Origin: CAWBFD01 sp963788115
GTDB lineage: Bacteria > Actinomycetota > Thermoleophilia > Solirubrobacterales > 70-9
Direction: 5' to 3'
DNA length: 64,000 nucleotides
Assembly (NCBI GenBank): GCA_963788115.1
Contig: CAWBFD010000002.1
Span: 930,001-994,000, forward strand
This document shows positions 54,754-64,000 of this stretch, piece after piece. The notes below the pieces were generated by a model. That model ran no database searches. It was not told the DNA's origin and saw only the letters and a program-made list of their open reading frames with translations. The stretch's first letter is position 1; each line of letters opens with the position of its first letter. A program made the translations under genes and the position numbers.

Positions 54754-55584
54754 CTAGGCCTCGGCACCTTGCCAGGTGTGGGCGGCGGTCCGCTCGTCGG
54801 CGGGGAAGAAGCTCTCGACCCGGATCTCCTCGAGCAGCGCGTCCTGGGGGGTGCCCAGCGTGGTCACTGTGGAGAAGTAGCTGAGGGCAAGCCGGTCCCG
54901 CTGGAACTCGACCGGGATCACCGGCAGGGGGTGGCTGTCGAGTCCGGGAGAGCCCCACTCCGACGGGACATCCGGATAGGCGAGGGCGTCATCGAGCAGG
55001 GCGAGGGTCGCGGTGTCGGGAACGCCGCCGACCGCCTCGCGGTGGACGCGCTGGACGAGGGTCTCGGCGACCGCCTCCCAGTTGGAGACGAACGGCCGGA
55101 TCCCGTTCGGATCGAACACCAGCCTGATCACGTTGGCGGGATCGTCCGGGTCCTGCCCCGCGAGCAGCCAGGCGAAGAGCGCCTCCGCCGCCGAGTTGGC
55201 CTCGGTGACGTTCCAGTGGCGGTCCATGACCACCGCCGGGTAGGGCTCGTGCGCGGTGAGCATGCGCTCGAGGGCCTCCCGGACCTGGGCGGCCTCGTCG
55301 GCCTCGAGCCCCGCCTCGCGGTAGAGCGGCGCGTAGCCGGCGGCGAGCAGCAGCTGGTTTCGCTCGCGGATGGGCACGTCGAGCACGCGCGCGAGCCGCA
55401 GGACCATCTCCCGGCTGGGCTGCGAGCGTCCCGTCTCGACGAAGCTCAGATGGCGGGGCGTCGTCTGAGCCTCGATTGAGAGGGCGAGCTGGCTCAGACG
55501 GCGCACCCCTCGCCAGTCGCGAAGGAGCTCGCCGAACGGGCTCACGTGCGGCGCCTCGGCAACCGCTCTCTCTGATGCGGCCAC
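54754..55584 (-). CDS. XRE-type regulator with MmyB-like ligand domain
   Basis: A 276-residue regulator. The N-terminal HTH (about 16-72) reads LLRDWRGVRRLSQLALSIEA and RHLSFVETGRSQPSREMV. The MmyB-like domain follows (about 105-270), with VVMDRHWNVTEANSAAEALF, NVIRLVFDP and HPLPVIPVEFQ. MmyB domains in Streptomyces can bind fatty acids. It diverges from the CMD protein gene with 130 bp between, the usual regulator/target layout for this family. The GTG start is 6 nt after TAGACT with no SD. Confidence 0.9.
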   Translation of the reverse strand: MAASERAVAEAPHVSPFGELLRDWRGVRRLSQLALSIEAQTTPRHLSFVETGRSQPSREMVLRLARVLDVPIRERNQLLLAAGYAPLYREAGLEADEAAQVREALERMLTAHEPYPAVVMDRHWNVTEANSAAEALFAWLLAGQDPDDPANVIRLVFDPNGIRPFVSNWEAVAETLVQRVHREAVGGVPDTATLALLDDALAYPDVPSEWGSPGLDSHPLPVIPVEFQRDRLALSYFSTVTTLGTPQDALLEEIRVESFFPADERTAAHTWQGAEA

Positions 55585-55590
55585 GGGCTG

Positions 55591-55596
55591 AGTCTA
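55591..55596 (-). promoter_or_regulatory. -10 element 6 nt before the MmyB-type regulator
   Basis: Minus-strand TAGACT, CAGCCC, then GTG at 55584. Identical hexamer and spacing to jag. Confidence 0.5.
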
Positions 55597-55714
55597 GGCG
55601 CGCCGAAGCGCCGCGGCCATTCCCTCCCAGGGAATTGAGATCGAGCCCCGCGCGATGGAACCTACCGCCGATGGGCCCGATCCCGGGCCCGGAACTCACC
55701 GAAAGGGGACTGCC

Positions 55715-56287
55715 TTGACCCAGTTCGAGATTCACACGATCGACTCCGCCCCGGAGCAGTCGAAGGAGGCGCTGCGCGCGCTCGAGGAGGGACTCGGGTT
55801 CGTGCCGAACCTCGCCGCAGGAATGGCCGAGTCGCCGACCCTCGTCACCGGGTTCGTCGACCTTCGCGCGCCCCTCGGCAACACCGAGCTGACGGGGGTC
55901 GAGCGGGAGCTCGTCGCGCTCGCGGTCGCGATCGAGAACGACTGCGCCTACTGCATGGCGGCGCACTCGACCTTCGCGCTGATGCAGGACGCCGACGAGG
56001 ACGCCGTGCGCGCGGCGCGCTCCGGTGAGGCTCCCGACGACCCTCGGCTCGGTGCGCTCTATCGCTTCGCCCGCGCGATGGTCGCCGCGAAGGGACGGGT
56101 GAGCGACGAGGAGACGAGCGCGCTGCTCGAGGCGGGCTACTCCCGCCGGGCGGTGCTCGACGTCGTTGCCCAGATCGGGCACACGACCCTCGCCAGCTTT
56201 GCGTACGCGCTGAGCGAGGCGCCGGTCGACGACGTGTTCGCAGCCCAGGCGTGGACGAGGACCGAGGTTCCGGCGGCTCGGGCGTGA
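55715..56287 (+). CDS. Carboxymuconolactone decarboxylase/AhpD-like protein
   Basis: A 190-residue protein of the AhpD-like CMD family. The redox motif is C77-A-Y-C80 with His84 (NDCAYCMAAHS), which in AhpD-type proteins acts as a disulfide/peroxidase centre. The N-terminal helix has LGFVPNLAAGMAESP. TTG at 55715 follows AAAGGGG at 7 nt; an in-frame ATG at 55655 would add 20 Pro/Gly residues. It diverges from the MmyB-type regulator, which probably controls it. Confidence 0.88.
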   Translation: MTQFEIHTIDSAPEQSKEALRALEEGLGFVPNLAAGMAESPTLVTGFVDLRAPLGNTELTGVERELVALAVAIENDCAYCMAAHSTFALMQDADEDAVRAARSGEAPDDPRLGALYRFARAMVAAKGRVSDEETSALLEAGYSRRAVLDVVAQIGHTTLASFAYALSEAPVDDVFAAQAWTRTEVPAARA

Positions 56288-56309
56288 GCTCGAGCCCGGG
56301 TGGCCAGGG

Positions 56310-57266
56310 CTATCTGGCCGCTGTGGCGCGGGCGGGTTCGACGCCCCGGACCCGCTCGCCCCAGTCGCCGTCCTCGATCACGGTCGGCTCGGTCGCATCG
56401 AGCCAGTCGCGGAGCACCCGCGTCAGCCCGTCGGGATCCTCGAGGTTGGGGAAGTGGGCGGCCCTCGGCAGGGTCTCGAACTGCGATCCCGGGACCGCCG
56501 TGTGCGCGGCGCGCCCGTGCTCGAGCGGGATCGTGTTGTCGCGCTCGCCCCAGACGATCAGGGTGGGGAAGCCCTCGAGCAGGTGGAGGCGGTCGCGGGC
56601 CGAAACCCGCTGGCCGCGGGCGTCGATCACCGACCGCAGGGTCTGTAGGAAGGCCTCCCGGGAGTCGGGCCGCTCGAGCGGGCGAAGGGCGCGCGCGATC
56701 GCTGTCAGGTAGACGCCCTTCTGCCAGCCGCGGTCGGTGAGGCGCTCGCCGGCTCGGTCGAGCGCGGCCAGCAGCCTCGGGTGGGCGGCCGCCCAGAGGA
56801 TCCCTGAGGCGCCGGGCATCGCGGCGACGCGGAGCATCGGGCTCACCTCGTGGCCGAGCCCACCGGTGGAGATCAGCGCGAGCCGTTCGGTGCGCTGGGG
56901 GAACTGGTAGAAGAACTGCATCGCGATCCCGCCGCCGAGGGAGTGACCGACCACGCTCGCCCGCTCGATCCCGATCGCGCTCAGCAGATCGCGGATCGAG
57001 GCGGCGTGGGCACCGAGCGAGTAGTCGCCACGGACCGCGGCAGAGTCGCCGTGGCCGAGCAGGTCGGGCGCGACGACGGTGTAGCCGTCGGCGAGCCCTA
57101 GCGCCACCCGCTCCCAATGGCGGGAGGAGTTGACCATTCCGTGGATCAGCAGCACGGCGGGCCCGCTCCCGATCATCCGGTAGACGACGTGACGGCCGTG
57201 GAGCTCGACCTGGCGGGCGGCGAAGCCCGAGGCGTCGTCGGGGGCGTCGCTGTCGGCGCTGGCCAT
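56310..57266 (-). CDS. Alpha/beta hydrolase
   Basis: A 318-residue alpha/beta hydrolase. The oxyanion-hole HG is in LLIHGMVNSSRHW, the nucleophile Ser in VVGHSLGGGIAM, the acid in VWGERDNTIPLEHG and the His in LPRAAHFPNLEDP. The general layout matches 2-hydroxymuconate-semialdehyde hydrolase/haloperoxidase-like enzymes; the substrate is unknown. The ATG lies 6 nt after TAGGGT with no SD. It is downstream of the ABC operon but begins its own transcript. Confidence 0.9.
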   Translation of the reverse strand: MASADSDAPDDASGFAARQVELHGRHVVYRMIGSGPAVLLIHGMVNSSRHWERVALGLADGYTVVAPDLLGHGDSAAVRGDYSLGAHAASIRDLLSAIGIERASVVGHSLGGGIAMQFFYQFPQRTERLALISTGGLGHEVSPMLRVAAMPGASGILWAAAHPRLLAALDRAGERLTDRGWQKGVYLTAIARALRPLERPDSREAFLQTLRSVIDARGQRVSARDRLHLLEGFPTLIVWGERDNTIPLEHGRAAHTAVPGSQFETLPRAAHFPNLEDPDGLTRVLRDWLDATEPTVIEDGDWGERVRGVEPARATAAR

Positions 57267-57272
57267 CGCCGC

Positions 57273-57278
57273 ACCCTA
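57273..57278 (-). promoter_or_regulatory. -10 element 6 nt before the alpha/beta hydrolase
   Basis: Minus-strand TAGGGT, GCGGCG, then ATG at 57266. No SD. Confidence 0.45.
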
Positions 57279-57376
57279 GACCGACCGAGCCGCCCAGGCA
57301 CCAACGGATGAGCGGCGCATCTCGGCGCTCCCCGCGGCACGCCGGAGCCGAAGCAGAAGCGAGAGGCGGGTAGGTC

Positions 57377-58279
57377 CTACTTGACCGAGCCGGCCAGCAA
57401 CCCCTGCACGAAGTAGCGCTGAAAGGCGAAGAACACGACCAGCGGCACCACCAGCGAGACGAACGCAGCCGGGGCGATCAGGTCGATGTTGGCGCCGAAC
57501 TGGCGGAACTGGGAGAAGATGGCGACCGTGATCACCTGGGTGTCGCGGCCGAAGGTGAGTGCCACCAGGAAGTCGTTCCACGTCCACAGGAACTGGAAGA
57601 TCGCCAGCGAGGCGATCGCCGGCAGCCCGAGCGGCAGGATCAGGCGGACGAAGATCCGCAGCTCGGAGGCGCCGTCGATCCGCGCCGACTCCAGCAGGTC
57701 CCTGGGGATGCCGACGAAGAAGTTTCGCAGCAGGAAGATCGCGAACGGAAGCGCGAAGGCGGTGTGGAAGAGGATCAGCGAGAGGGCGGTGTCGAAGATG
57801 CCGACGTCGTTGTAGATGGAGAACATCGGGATCAGCGCCATCTGCAGTGGCACCACCAGCAGCGCGACGACGAACAGGAAGATCCAGTCCCGTCCCGGGA
57901 ACTCGAGCCAGGCGAAGGCGTAGGCGGCCAGTGCGCCGACCAGGATCGGGATCACGGTGCCGCCGACGGCGACGATCATCGTCGTCACCAGCGCGGAGGT
58001 GATGTCGTCGTTTCGCAGCAGCTCGCTGTAGTTCTCGAAGGTGCCGCTGCTGGGCTCGGAGAACAGCGTCCACCAGCCCTGCGAGCTGACGAGCTCGGGG
58101 GGCAGGAGCGAGGTGAAGAAGAGGCCGAGCGTGGGCACGAGCCAGAGCAGGCCGATGAACGCCAGCAGGATGTTGAGCGGGGTCTTGGTCAGCGCCCGTC
58201 CGAGCCTGCTGGCGGTCGACTCCCGACGCGGCACGGTCACGGCCGGCGTGGTCTCCGCGTGGTCGGCGGCGCCGGCCAT
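57377..58279 (-). CDS. Sugar ABC transporter permease, MalG type
   Basis: A 300-residue inner-membrane permease, the last gene of the ABC operon. Six TM helices begin at about residue 35. The cytoplasmic coupling (EAA) loop is LLESARIDGASELRIFVRL. The C-terminus FQRYFVQGLLAGSVK is the hallmark of MalG-type proteins. The ATG overlaps the stop of the other permease (ATGA). It pairs with 58279-59628 to form the channel. Confidence 0.93.
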   Translation of the reverse strand: MAGAADHAETTPAVTVPRRESTASRLGRALTKTPLNILLAFIGLLWLVPTLGLFFTSLLPPELVSSQGWWTLFSEPSSGTFENYSELLRNDDITSALVTTMIVAVGGTVIPILVGALAAYAFAWLEFPGRDWIFLFVVALLVVPLQMALIPMFSIYNDVGIFDTALSLILFHTAFALPFAIFLLRNFFVGIPRDLLESARIDGASELRIFVRLILPLGLPAIASLAIFQFLWTWNDFLVALTFGRDTQVITVAIFSQFRQFGANIDLIAPAAFVSLVVPLVVFFAFQRYFVQGLLAGSVK

Positions 58280-59628
58280 CAGGCCTCCCTCCGGAAGCTG
58301 CGGATATTGAACGCGAGGAGCGGGATCACCAACAGGAACAGGAGGACGGCGATCGCCGACCCGAGGCCGAAGTCGTTGACGGCTCCGAACGCGGTCCGCC
58401 ACATCGCCAGCGCGATCACGTTCGCGTCGTCCTGGGAGGAGCCGGGGGCGACCGATAAGACGATGTCGAAGACCTTCAGCACGTTGATCAGCATCGTCAC
58501 GAAGACCACGATCAGCACGGGCCTCAGCAGCGGAACCGTGACCCGGCGGAAGACCTGCGCCTCGCTCGCACCGTCGGTTCGTGCGGCCTCCAGCACATCC
58601 CGCGGGAGGGCGGCGAGGCCCGCGCCGATCACGACCATGGCGAACCCCGCCCACACCCAGATGTAGGCGATCATGACCGCCGGCGTGATCAGGTCGGGGC
58701 CCAGCCAATCGACCCCGGAGAAGGGCTCCTCGAACGTCCCCGGGCCGATCGCGGCGGTATGCGGGCCGGCCTCCACCTGCTCGAAGGCGAAGGTCCCATC
58801 GGCCTCGGTCTCGGTCGTCGCGACCGTCTCCCCGCTCTCGTCACGCAGCTCGACGGTGACACCCGGAAGCCCGAGCTCCTCCTGCTCGACCACCCCGGGC
58901 TTGCCGCCGCCGGGGAGGAAGTCGACCCACACGACTCCGGCGATCCCTTCCGGCGCCGGCTCCGGTTCGCGGGCCTGGGTGGCGTCGTCGGGAATCTCGT
59001 CGGGCGCGATCGCGGTCAGGCCCAGCAAGGCCACGTCCCCCTGCTCGAGCGGCCGGGCGAAGCCCAGGCCCTGCTCGGGACTGCCGCTGAGCCGCTCGGT
59101 CGACGGCTGAGCGTCGGGGAAGCCGCCAGCCGGATCGATGGCGTCGGCGACCGCGCCGATCCCGGCGTTGAGCGCCCCGATGTCGGGGTCGCGCTGGTCC
59201 ATCACCCGCCAGATCACCCCCGCGGCGAACAGCGAGATCGCCATCGGCATGAACACGGCGGTGCGGAAGGCAATCGACCAGCGGATCCGCTCGATCAGGA
59301 CCCCGAAGACGAGCCCGATCGCGGTGACCAGGGCGGGGACGACCGCGAGCCAGATCGCGTTGTTCTGGATCGCGGTGACCAGGAGGTCGGTGGTGAATAT
59401 CTCCTCGTAGTTGTCCAGCCCGACGAACTCGGAGCCGGTGCGATCGAAGAAGCTGCGCACGATCGTGCGCACCGTCGGGTAGACGATCCAGATCCCGAGG
59501 AGGACCGCGGCCGGGGCGAGGAAGGCGAGGGTCACCCGATGGCGACGCCAGAGGCCGGGCCTCTCTCCGGGGCCCGGCTCCGGCGTCGCCATCCGCGAGC
59601 GGTCCGCCTCGTCTATGTCGCTCGTCAT
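58279..59628 (-). CDS. Sugar ABC transporter permease, MalF type, with SdrD-B-like insert
   Basis: A 449-residue permease. TM helices are seen at about 33-52, 90-112, 122-141, 314-338 and beyond. The EAA loop is VLEAARTDGASEAQVFRRV (about 345-363). The extracytoplasmic loop between about 145 and 310 is about 165 residues, against about 30 in MalF-like relatives. Within it, residues about 228-294 read as an SdrD-B/Cna-B Ig-like domain (AGVVWVDFLPGG, LPGVTVELRDESG, TETEADGTFAFEQVEAG). The gene starts 4 nt after the binding-protein gene. Confidence 0.9.
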   Translation of the reverse strand: MTSDIDEADRSRMATPEPGPGERPGLWRRHRVTLAFLAPAAVLLGIWIVYPTVRTIVRSFFDRTGSEFVGLDNYEEIFTTDLLVTAIQNNAIWLAVVPALVTAIGLVFGVLIERIRWSIAFRTAVFMPMAISLFAAGVIWRVMDQRDPDIGALNAGIGAVADAIDPAGGFPDAQPSTERLSGSPEQGLGFARPLEQGDVALLGLTAIAPDEIPDDATQAREPEPAPEGIAGVVWVDFLPGGGKPGVVEQEELGLPGVTVELRDESGETVATTETEADGTFAFEQVEAGPHTAAIGPGTFEEPFSGVDWLGPDLITPAVMIAYIWVWAGFAMVVIGAGLAALPRDVLEAARTDGASEAQVFRRVTVPLLRPVLIVVFVTMLINVLKVFDIVLSVAPGSSQDDANVIALAMWRTAFGAVNDFGLGSAIAVLLFLLVIPLLAFNIRSFRREA

Positions 59629-59632
59629 CCGG

Positions 59633-60929
59633 CTAGAACGCCCGGTTGGCCTCCTGTTCCAGCTGTTGCGCGGTTCCCTGCGCGTCGTCGGGGTTCTCGA
59701 GGAAGTCGGTCATGATCTGCCACATTCCTCGGCCGACGGTGGCCCCGAACGCTGCCGGCTGCAGGTCGGAGAGGTCGAAGCGGAACGTCTCCACCTCGGC
59801 CAGCGCGGACGCGGTCTTCTGCGTCAGCTCGTCCGAGTAGACGCTCGAGTCGAGGTTGCGGTTGGCACTCGAGAAGCCTCCCCGCGAGGCCCAGATCTCG
59901 GCGGCCTCCGGGGTTGCCAGGTACTCGACCAGGGCCTGCGATGCCGGGCTGTCAGTGAACATGATGATCGTGTCCCCGCCGCCTACGACCACGGGTTCCG
60001 ACCCGTCGACCGACGGAAAGTCGAACACGTCGTAGTCGGTGAGGGGCTTCGCCTCGGTCGAGGCGTCGATCTCGCTGGCGACGAAGTCGGCCTCGATCAC
60101 CATCGCCCCGTCCGGGTCCTCCTTGAATGCGTTCGTAACCGACGTGGGGAAGTCGGTCTCCAGCGCGCCGGAGGTGCCGCCGACGAGGTTGTCGGTGTCG
60201 CCGAGGATCTGCGCCATCGTCTCCAGGGCCTCGATCACCGACGGGTCGGTCCAGGGGATCTCGTGGGCGGCGAGCTGGTCGTACATCTCGGGGCCGGCCT
60301 GACGCAGATAGATGTTCTCGAACAGGTCGGTGAGCGGCCAGCCAACGTCCGCGCCGATCGAGTACGCCGCGGTCCCAGAGGCCTGGAGGGTCTCCGCGTC
60401 CTCGAGCAGCTCGTCGTAGGTCTCGGGCGGCTGCACCCCCGCGGTCTCGAAGAGCGGGACGTTGTACCAGATGGTCGACTTGTTGGCCGCCTTGAACAGG
60501 AAGCCGTAGATCTGGCCGTCAAAGACGGCGAAGTCGTACGCGCCCTCGGTGAAATTCTCCTCGATCGTGTCCGCCGCGAACTCGAGCGGCTGGAGCGCTC
60601 CCTGATCGAAGAAGTCAGCCACCAGGCCGGGCTGGGCAACCGCGGCCAGGTCGGGCGGGTTTCCGCCCTCGACCGCGGTGGCGAGCACGGTCGGGATCTC
60701 ATCACCGACCGCGTCATAGCTCACGTCCACATTGGGGTACTGCTCCGAGAAGCCGTCCAGGACGGCCTCGAACGACTGGGCCTCTTGGCCGGTCCAGATC
60801 CCGGAGATGTCGACGCTCCCGGAGACGTCCTCGGCCGCCGCCCCGTCCCCGCCGTCGTCATCGTCGTCGCCACCGCAGGCGGCGACCGTGAGCGCGAGTG
60901 CCGCCGCGAGCAGGGCCAGTGCGTGGAAC

Positions 60930-60943
<14 letters not shown>
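59633..60943 (-). CDS. Sugar-binding lipoprotein of the ABC transporter
   Basis: A 436-residue extracellular solute-binding lipoprotein (family 1). The lipobox is VAAC (Cys23), followed by a run of Asp. It shows FEAVLDGFSEQYPNVDVSY, VEGGNPPDLAAVAQPG, WYNVPLFETAGVQPPETYDEL and GAMVIEADFVASEI, typical of maltose/trehalose or other glycoside-binding proteins. AGGAGGGA precedes the ATG. It overlaps the end of the ATPase gene by 14 nt and precedes the two permease genes. Exact sugar unknown. Confidence 0.92.
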
Positions 60944-62178
<1,235 letters not shown>

Positions 62179-62186
62179 GATGTGGA

Positions 62187-62192
62187 ACGCTA
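62187..62192 (-). promoter_or_regulatory. -10 element 8 nt before the ABC ATPase
   Basis: Minus-strand TAGCGT, 8 nt, then GTG at 62178. No SD. On the opposite strand GAGACT lies 6 nt before the divergent ATG at 62232. Confidence 0.4.
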
Positions 62193-62231
62193 GCACCGAA
62201 GCAGGCGGCGGGGCCCTGTGAGACTCCCGGC

Positions 62232-63920
62232 ATGCGGCTTGCCCACCCGCCTCACCGGTGCCGGGCGCGCACGTTGGCCATGCGCTCGCGGCCGCCGGCG
62301 CTGGCGCTCCTCGCGCCCGCGGTCGCCCTGGCCCAGGACTCGGGCACGCCCGGCTCGGTCCCCACGCCGGTGATCGGCGGCGAGCTCCCCGAGAAGCCCG
62401 ACGAGTACCGGCTCACCGCCCGCGAGGCGATCCGGATTGCCGACCGCGACCCGAAGGTCGCCGAGACCGCCGACAGGTACGAGCAGCCGCTCGAGACCTA
62501 CGCCGAGGTCGACGAGCCGTTCACCTGGCAGATCGGCTACTTCGCCGGCGACGAGGAGGTCGTGCAGGTCTTGGTGGACGACCCGACCGCGAGCGTGCGC
62601 GAGTCGTGGACCGGCTATCAGGTCGCCTGGGGGATGGCCCGCGGGTACGAGGGCCAGTTCGGCCACCTGCTGAACTCGCCCTGGGTCTGGATCCCGCTGG
62701 CGGCGATCTTCTTCTTCGGCCTGTTCGACTTCCGCCGGCCGTGGAAGCTGGTCCACCTCGATCTCCTGGTGCTGCTCTCGTTCGGGATCAGCCAGGTGTT
62801 CTTCGACGCGGGGAATATCGGGGTGTCGGTGCCGCTCGTCTACCCGCCGCTCCTCTACCTGCTGGCGAGGATGCTGTGGATCGGGTTCCGCGGCCTCGGC
62901 GAGGGCATTCGCCCATCCGCCCCGATCACGGTGCTGGTCATCGCCGTGATGTTCCTGCTCGGTTTCCGGGTGGCGCTCAACATCGCCGACTCGGGCGTGA
63001 TCGACGTCGGCTACGCCGGCGTGATCGGCGCCGACCGGATCGCCCACGGCGAGCCGATCTACGACAACTTCCCCGAGGACAACCCCTCCGGCGACACCTA
63101 CGGCCCGGCCAACTACTACGCCTACGTCCCGTTCGAGGCGGCGCTGCCCTGGGACGGGGTCTGGGACGACCTCCCCGCCGGCCACGGGGCGGCGATCTTC
63201 TTCGACCTGCTGACCGTGTTCGGCCTGTTCGTGCTCGGGAGGCGGTGGAGCGGGACCGGGCTCGGCGTCACCCTCGCCTTCGCCTGGTGCGCCTACCCCT
63301 ACACGACCTACGCGCTCCAGTCGAACGCGAACGACAGCCTGGTCGCGGCCCTGCTCGTCTGGGCGTTCGTGTTCTTTGCCTCGCCTGTGGGACGTGGGGT
63401 TCTCCTCGCGCTTGCCTCCGCGGTCAAGTTCGCGCCACTCGCCCTGGTGCCTCTGTTCGCCACCGGCGAGCGCGGCCTGCTCGACCGGCTCGAGGGCCGG
63501 CGCGCCGCCCCGGGGACCCTCCGCCCGATCCTGTACTTCTCGCTCGCCTTCGTCGTCGCGGGAGCGCTCCTGCTCGCCCACCCGGCGATCGACCCCGGCC
63601 TCGCCACCTTCTATGACCGGACGATCGAGAACCAGCTCGACCGCGAGAGCCCGTTCAGCGTCTGGGGCCAGGAGCCGGATCTCGAGTGGCTACAGACCGC
63701 GGTCAAGGTCGCGGCGCTTGCCCTCGCCGTGCTGGTGGCCTTCGTCCCCCGCCGCCGATCGCTCCCTCAGATCGCCGCGCTCTCGGCCGCCGTGCTCATC
63801 GCGAGCCAGCTCGGGATCGACCACTGGTTCTACCTGTACATCCCGTGGTTCGTCGGGCTCACGTTCGCGGCCCTAGCGGCGAGCCGCCCGGCCCCCGGCG
63901 GTGGGCCTCCGGCCTGGTGA
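62232..63920 (+). CDS. Polytopic membrane glycosyltransferase-like protein
   Basis: A 562-residue membrane protein with a possible signal segment (about 18-35), an extracytoplasmic N-terminal domain (about 40-145; it includes AREAIRIADRDPKVAETA, a PepSY-like pattern), then about ten TM helices. A luminal/periplasmic acidic region lies in HGEPIYDNFPEDNPSGDTYGP and NYYAYVPFEAALPW. The latter pattern is typical of GT87/ArnT-like lipid-linked sugar transferases. The glycosyltransferase assignment is moderate. The ATG at 62232 is 6 nt after GAGACT; ATG 62280 is an alternative. Nothing further is recognised in 63921-64000. Confidence 0.7.
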   Translation: MRLAHPPHRCRARTLAMRSRPPALALLAPAVALAQDSGTPGSVPTPVIGGELPEKPDEYRLTAREAIRIADRDPKVAETADRYEQPLETYAEVDEPFTWQIGYFAGDEEVVQVLVDDPTASVRESWTGYQVAWGMARGYEGQFGHLLNSPWVWIPLAAIFFFGLFDFRRPWKLVHLDLLVLLSFGISQVFFDAGNIGVSVPLVYPPLLYLLARMLWIGFRGLGEGIRPSAPITVLVIAVMFLLGFRVALNIADSGVIDVGYAGVIGADRIAHGEPIYDNFPEDNPSGDTYGPANYYAYVPFEAALPWDGVWDDLPAGHGAAIFFDLLTVFGLFVLGRRWSGTGLGVTLAFAWCAYPYTTYALQSNANDSLVAALLVWAFVFFASPVGRGVLLALASAVKFAPLALVPLFATGERGLLDRLEGRRAAPGTLRPILYFSLAFVVAGALLLAHPAIDPGLATFYDRTIENQLDRESPFSVWGQEPDLEWLQTAVKVAALALAVLVAFVPRRRSLPQIAALSAAVLIASQLGIDHWFYLYIPWFVGLTFAALAASRPAPGGGPPAW

Positions 63921-64000
63921 TAGGGTGCCCCCGCTCCCGGGATGGGACGCCTCGGCCGGCCGCTCTCGGTTGAGGCCACACCGGGATCTGCGCGCCATGG

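Overview
The window looks like the replication-origin region of a high-GC actinobacterium. The Thermoleophilia (Solirubrobacterales/Gaiellales type) is my best guess. It rests on the dnaA-dnaN-recF-dciA-gyrB-gyrA order, short SD-less leaders, Vgb-like secreted propellers and overall GC; no database search was possible.

Layout. 1-2426: the end of pheA, an HNH endonuclease and an SDR. 2427-2860: an unannotated stretch with a hairpin-borne Shine-Dalgarno sequence and possible small ORFs. 2861-12273: the minus-strand replication block gyrA, gyrB, dciA, recF, dnaN, dnaA. 12476-17282: the divergent plus-strand block rpmH, rnpA, yidD, yidC, jag, rsmG, parA, parB. The origin should lie around dnaA/dnaN. 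17384-19636: pdxH, tRNA-Ile(GAT), a VOC protein, a gene remnant and a bifunctional nuclease. 19763-24143: two tandem secreted Vgb-like beta-propeller paralogues with matching promoters and leader hairpins. 24366-27726: a PspC protein, a small membrane protein, a PspC-histidine kinase and its LuxR-type response regulator. 28100-32384: ddl, an aminotransferase and a receiver/glutaredoxin-like/TrxR-like oxidoreductase. 32471-41798: a secreted cluster with a 2000-residue ThuA-dehydrogenase-PKD-CBM-DUF1080 protein, an esterase and a lone ThuA protein. 41908-45277: membrane proteins, a phosphodiesterase and a GtrA protein. 45384-48392: an F420-dependent NADP reductase-like gene, a small protein, a 14-TM MFS exporter and a divergent MarR regulator. 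48459-56287: hydrolase, DksA-like protein, ECF sigma/anti-sigma pair, lipoprotein, VOC, Ldh2, metallophosphoesterase, MmyB-type regulator and a CMD protein. 56310-62178: an alpha/beta hydrolase and a four-gene sugar ABC transporter operon. 62232-63920: a polytopic membrane glycosyltransferase-like protein.

Three observations stand out. First, a 35-bp imperfect palindrome with fixed internal spacing occurs three times, each time between convergent genes. Second, five genes are each broken by exactly one extra base, all in the same sense. Third, the MalF-type permease carries an SdrD-B-like Ig-fold domain in an extracellular loop. In addition, at least eight genes have a -10 hexamer only 6-9 nt before an SD-less start codon, which points to widespread leaderless transcription.

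All assignments come from reading the sequence. Family names reflect recognised motifs, and starts were chosen from SD sequences, -10 spacing and family length.
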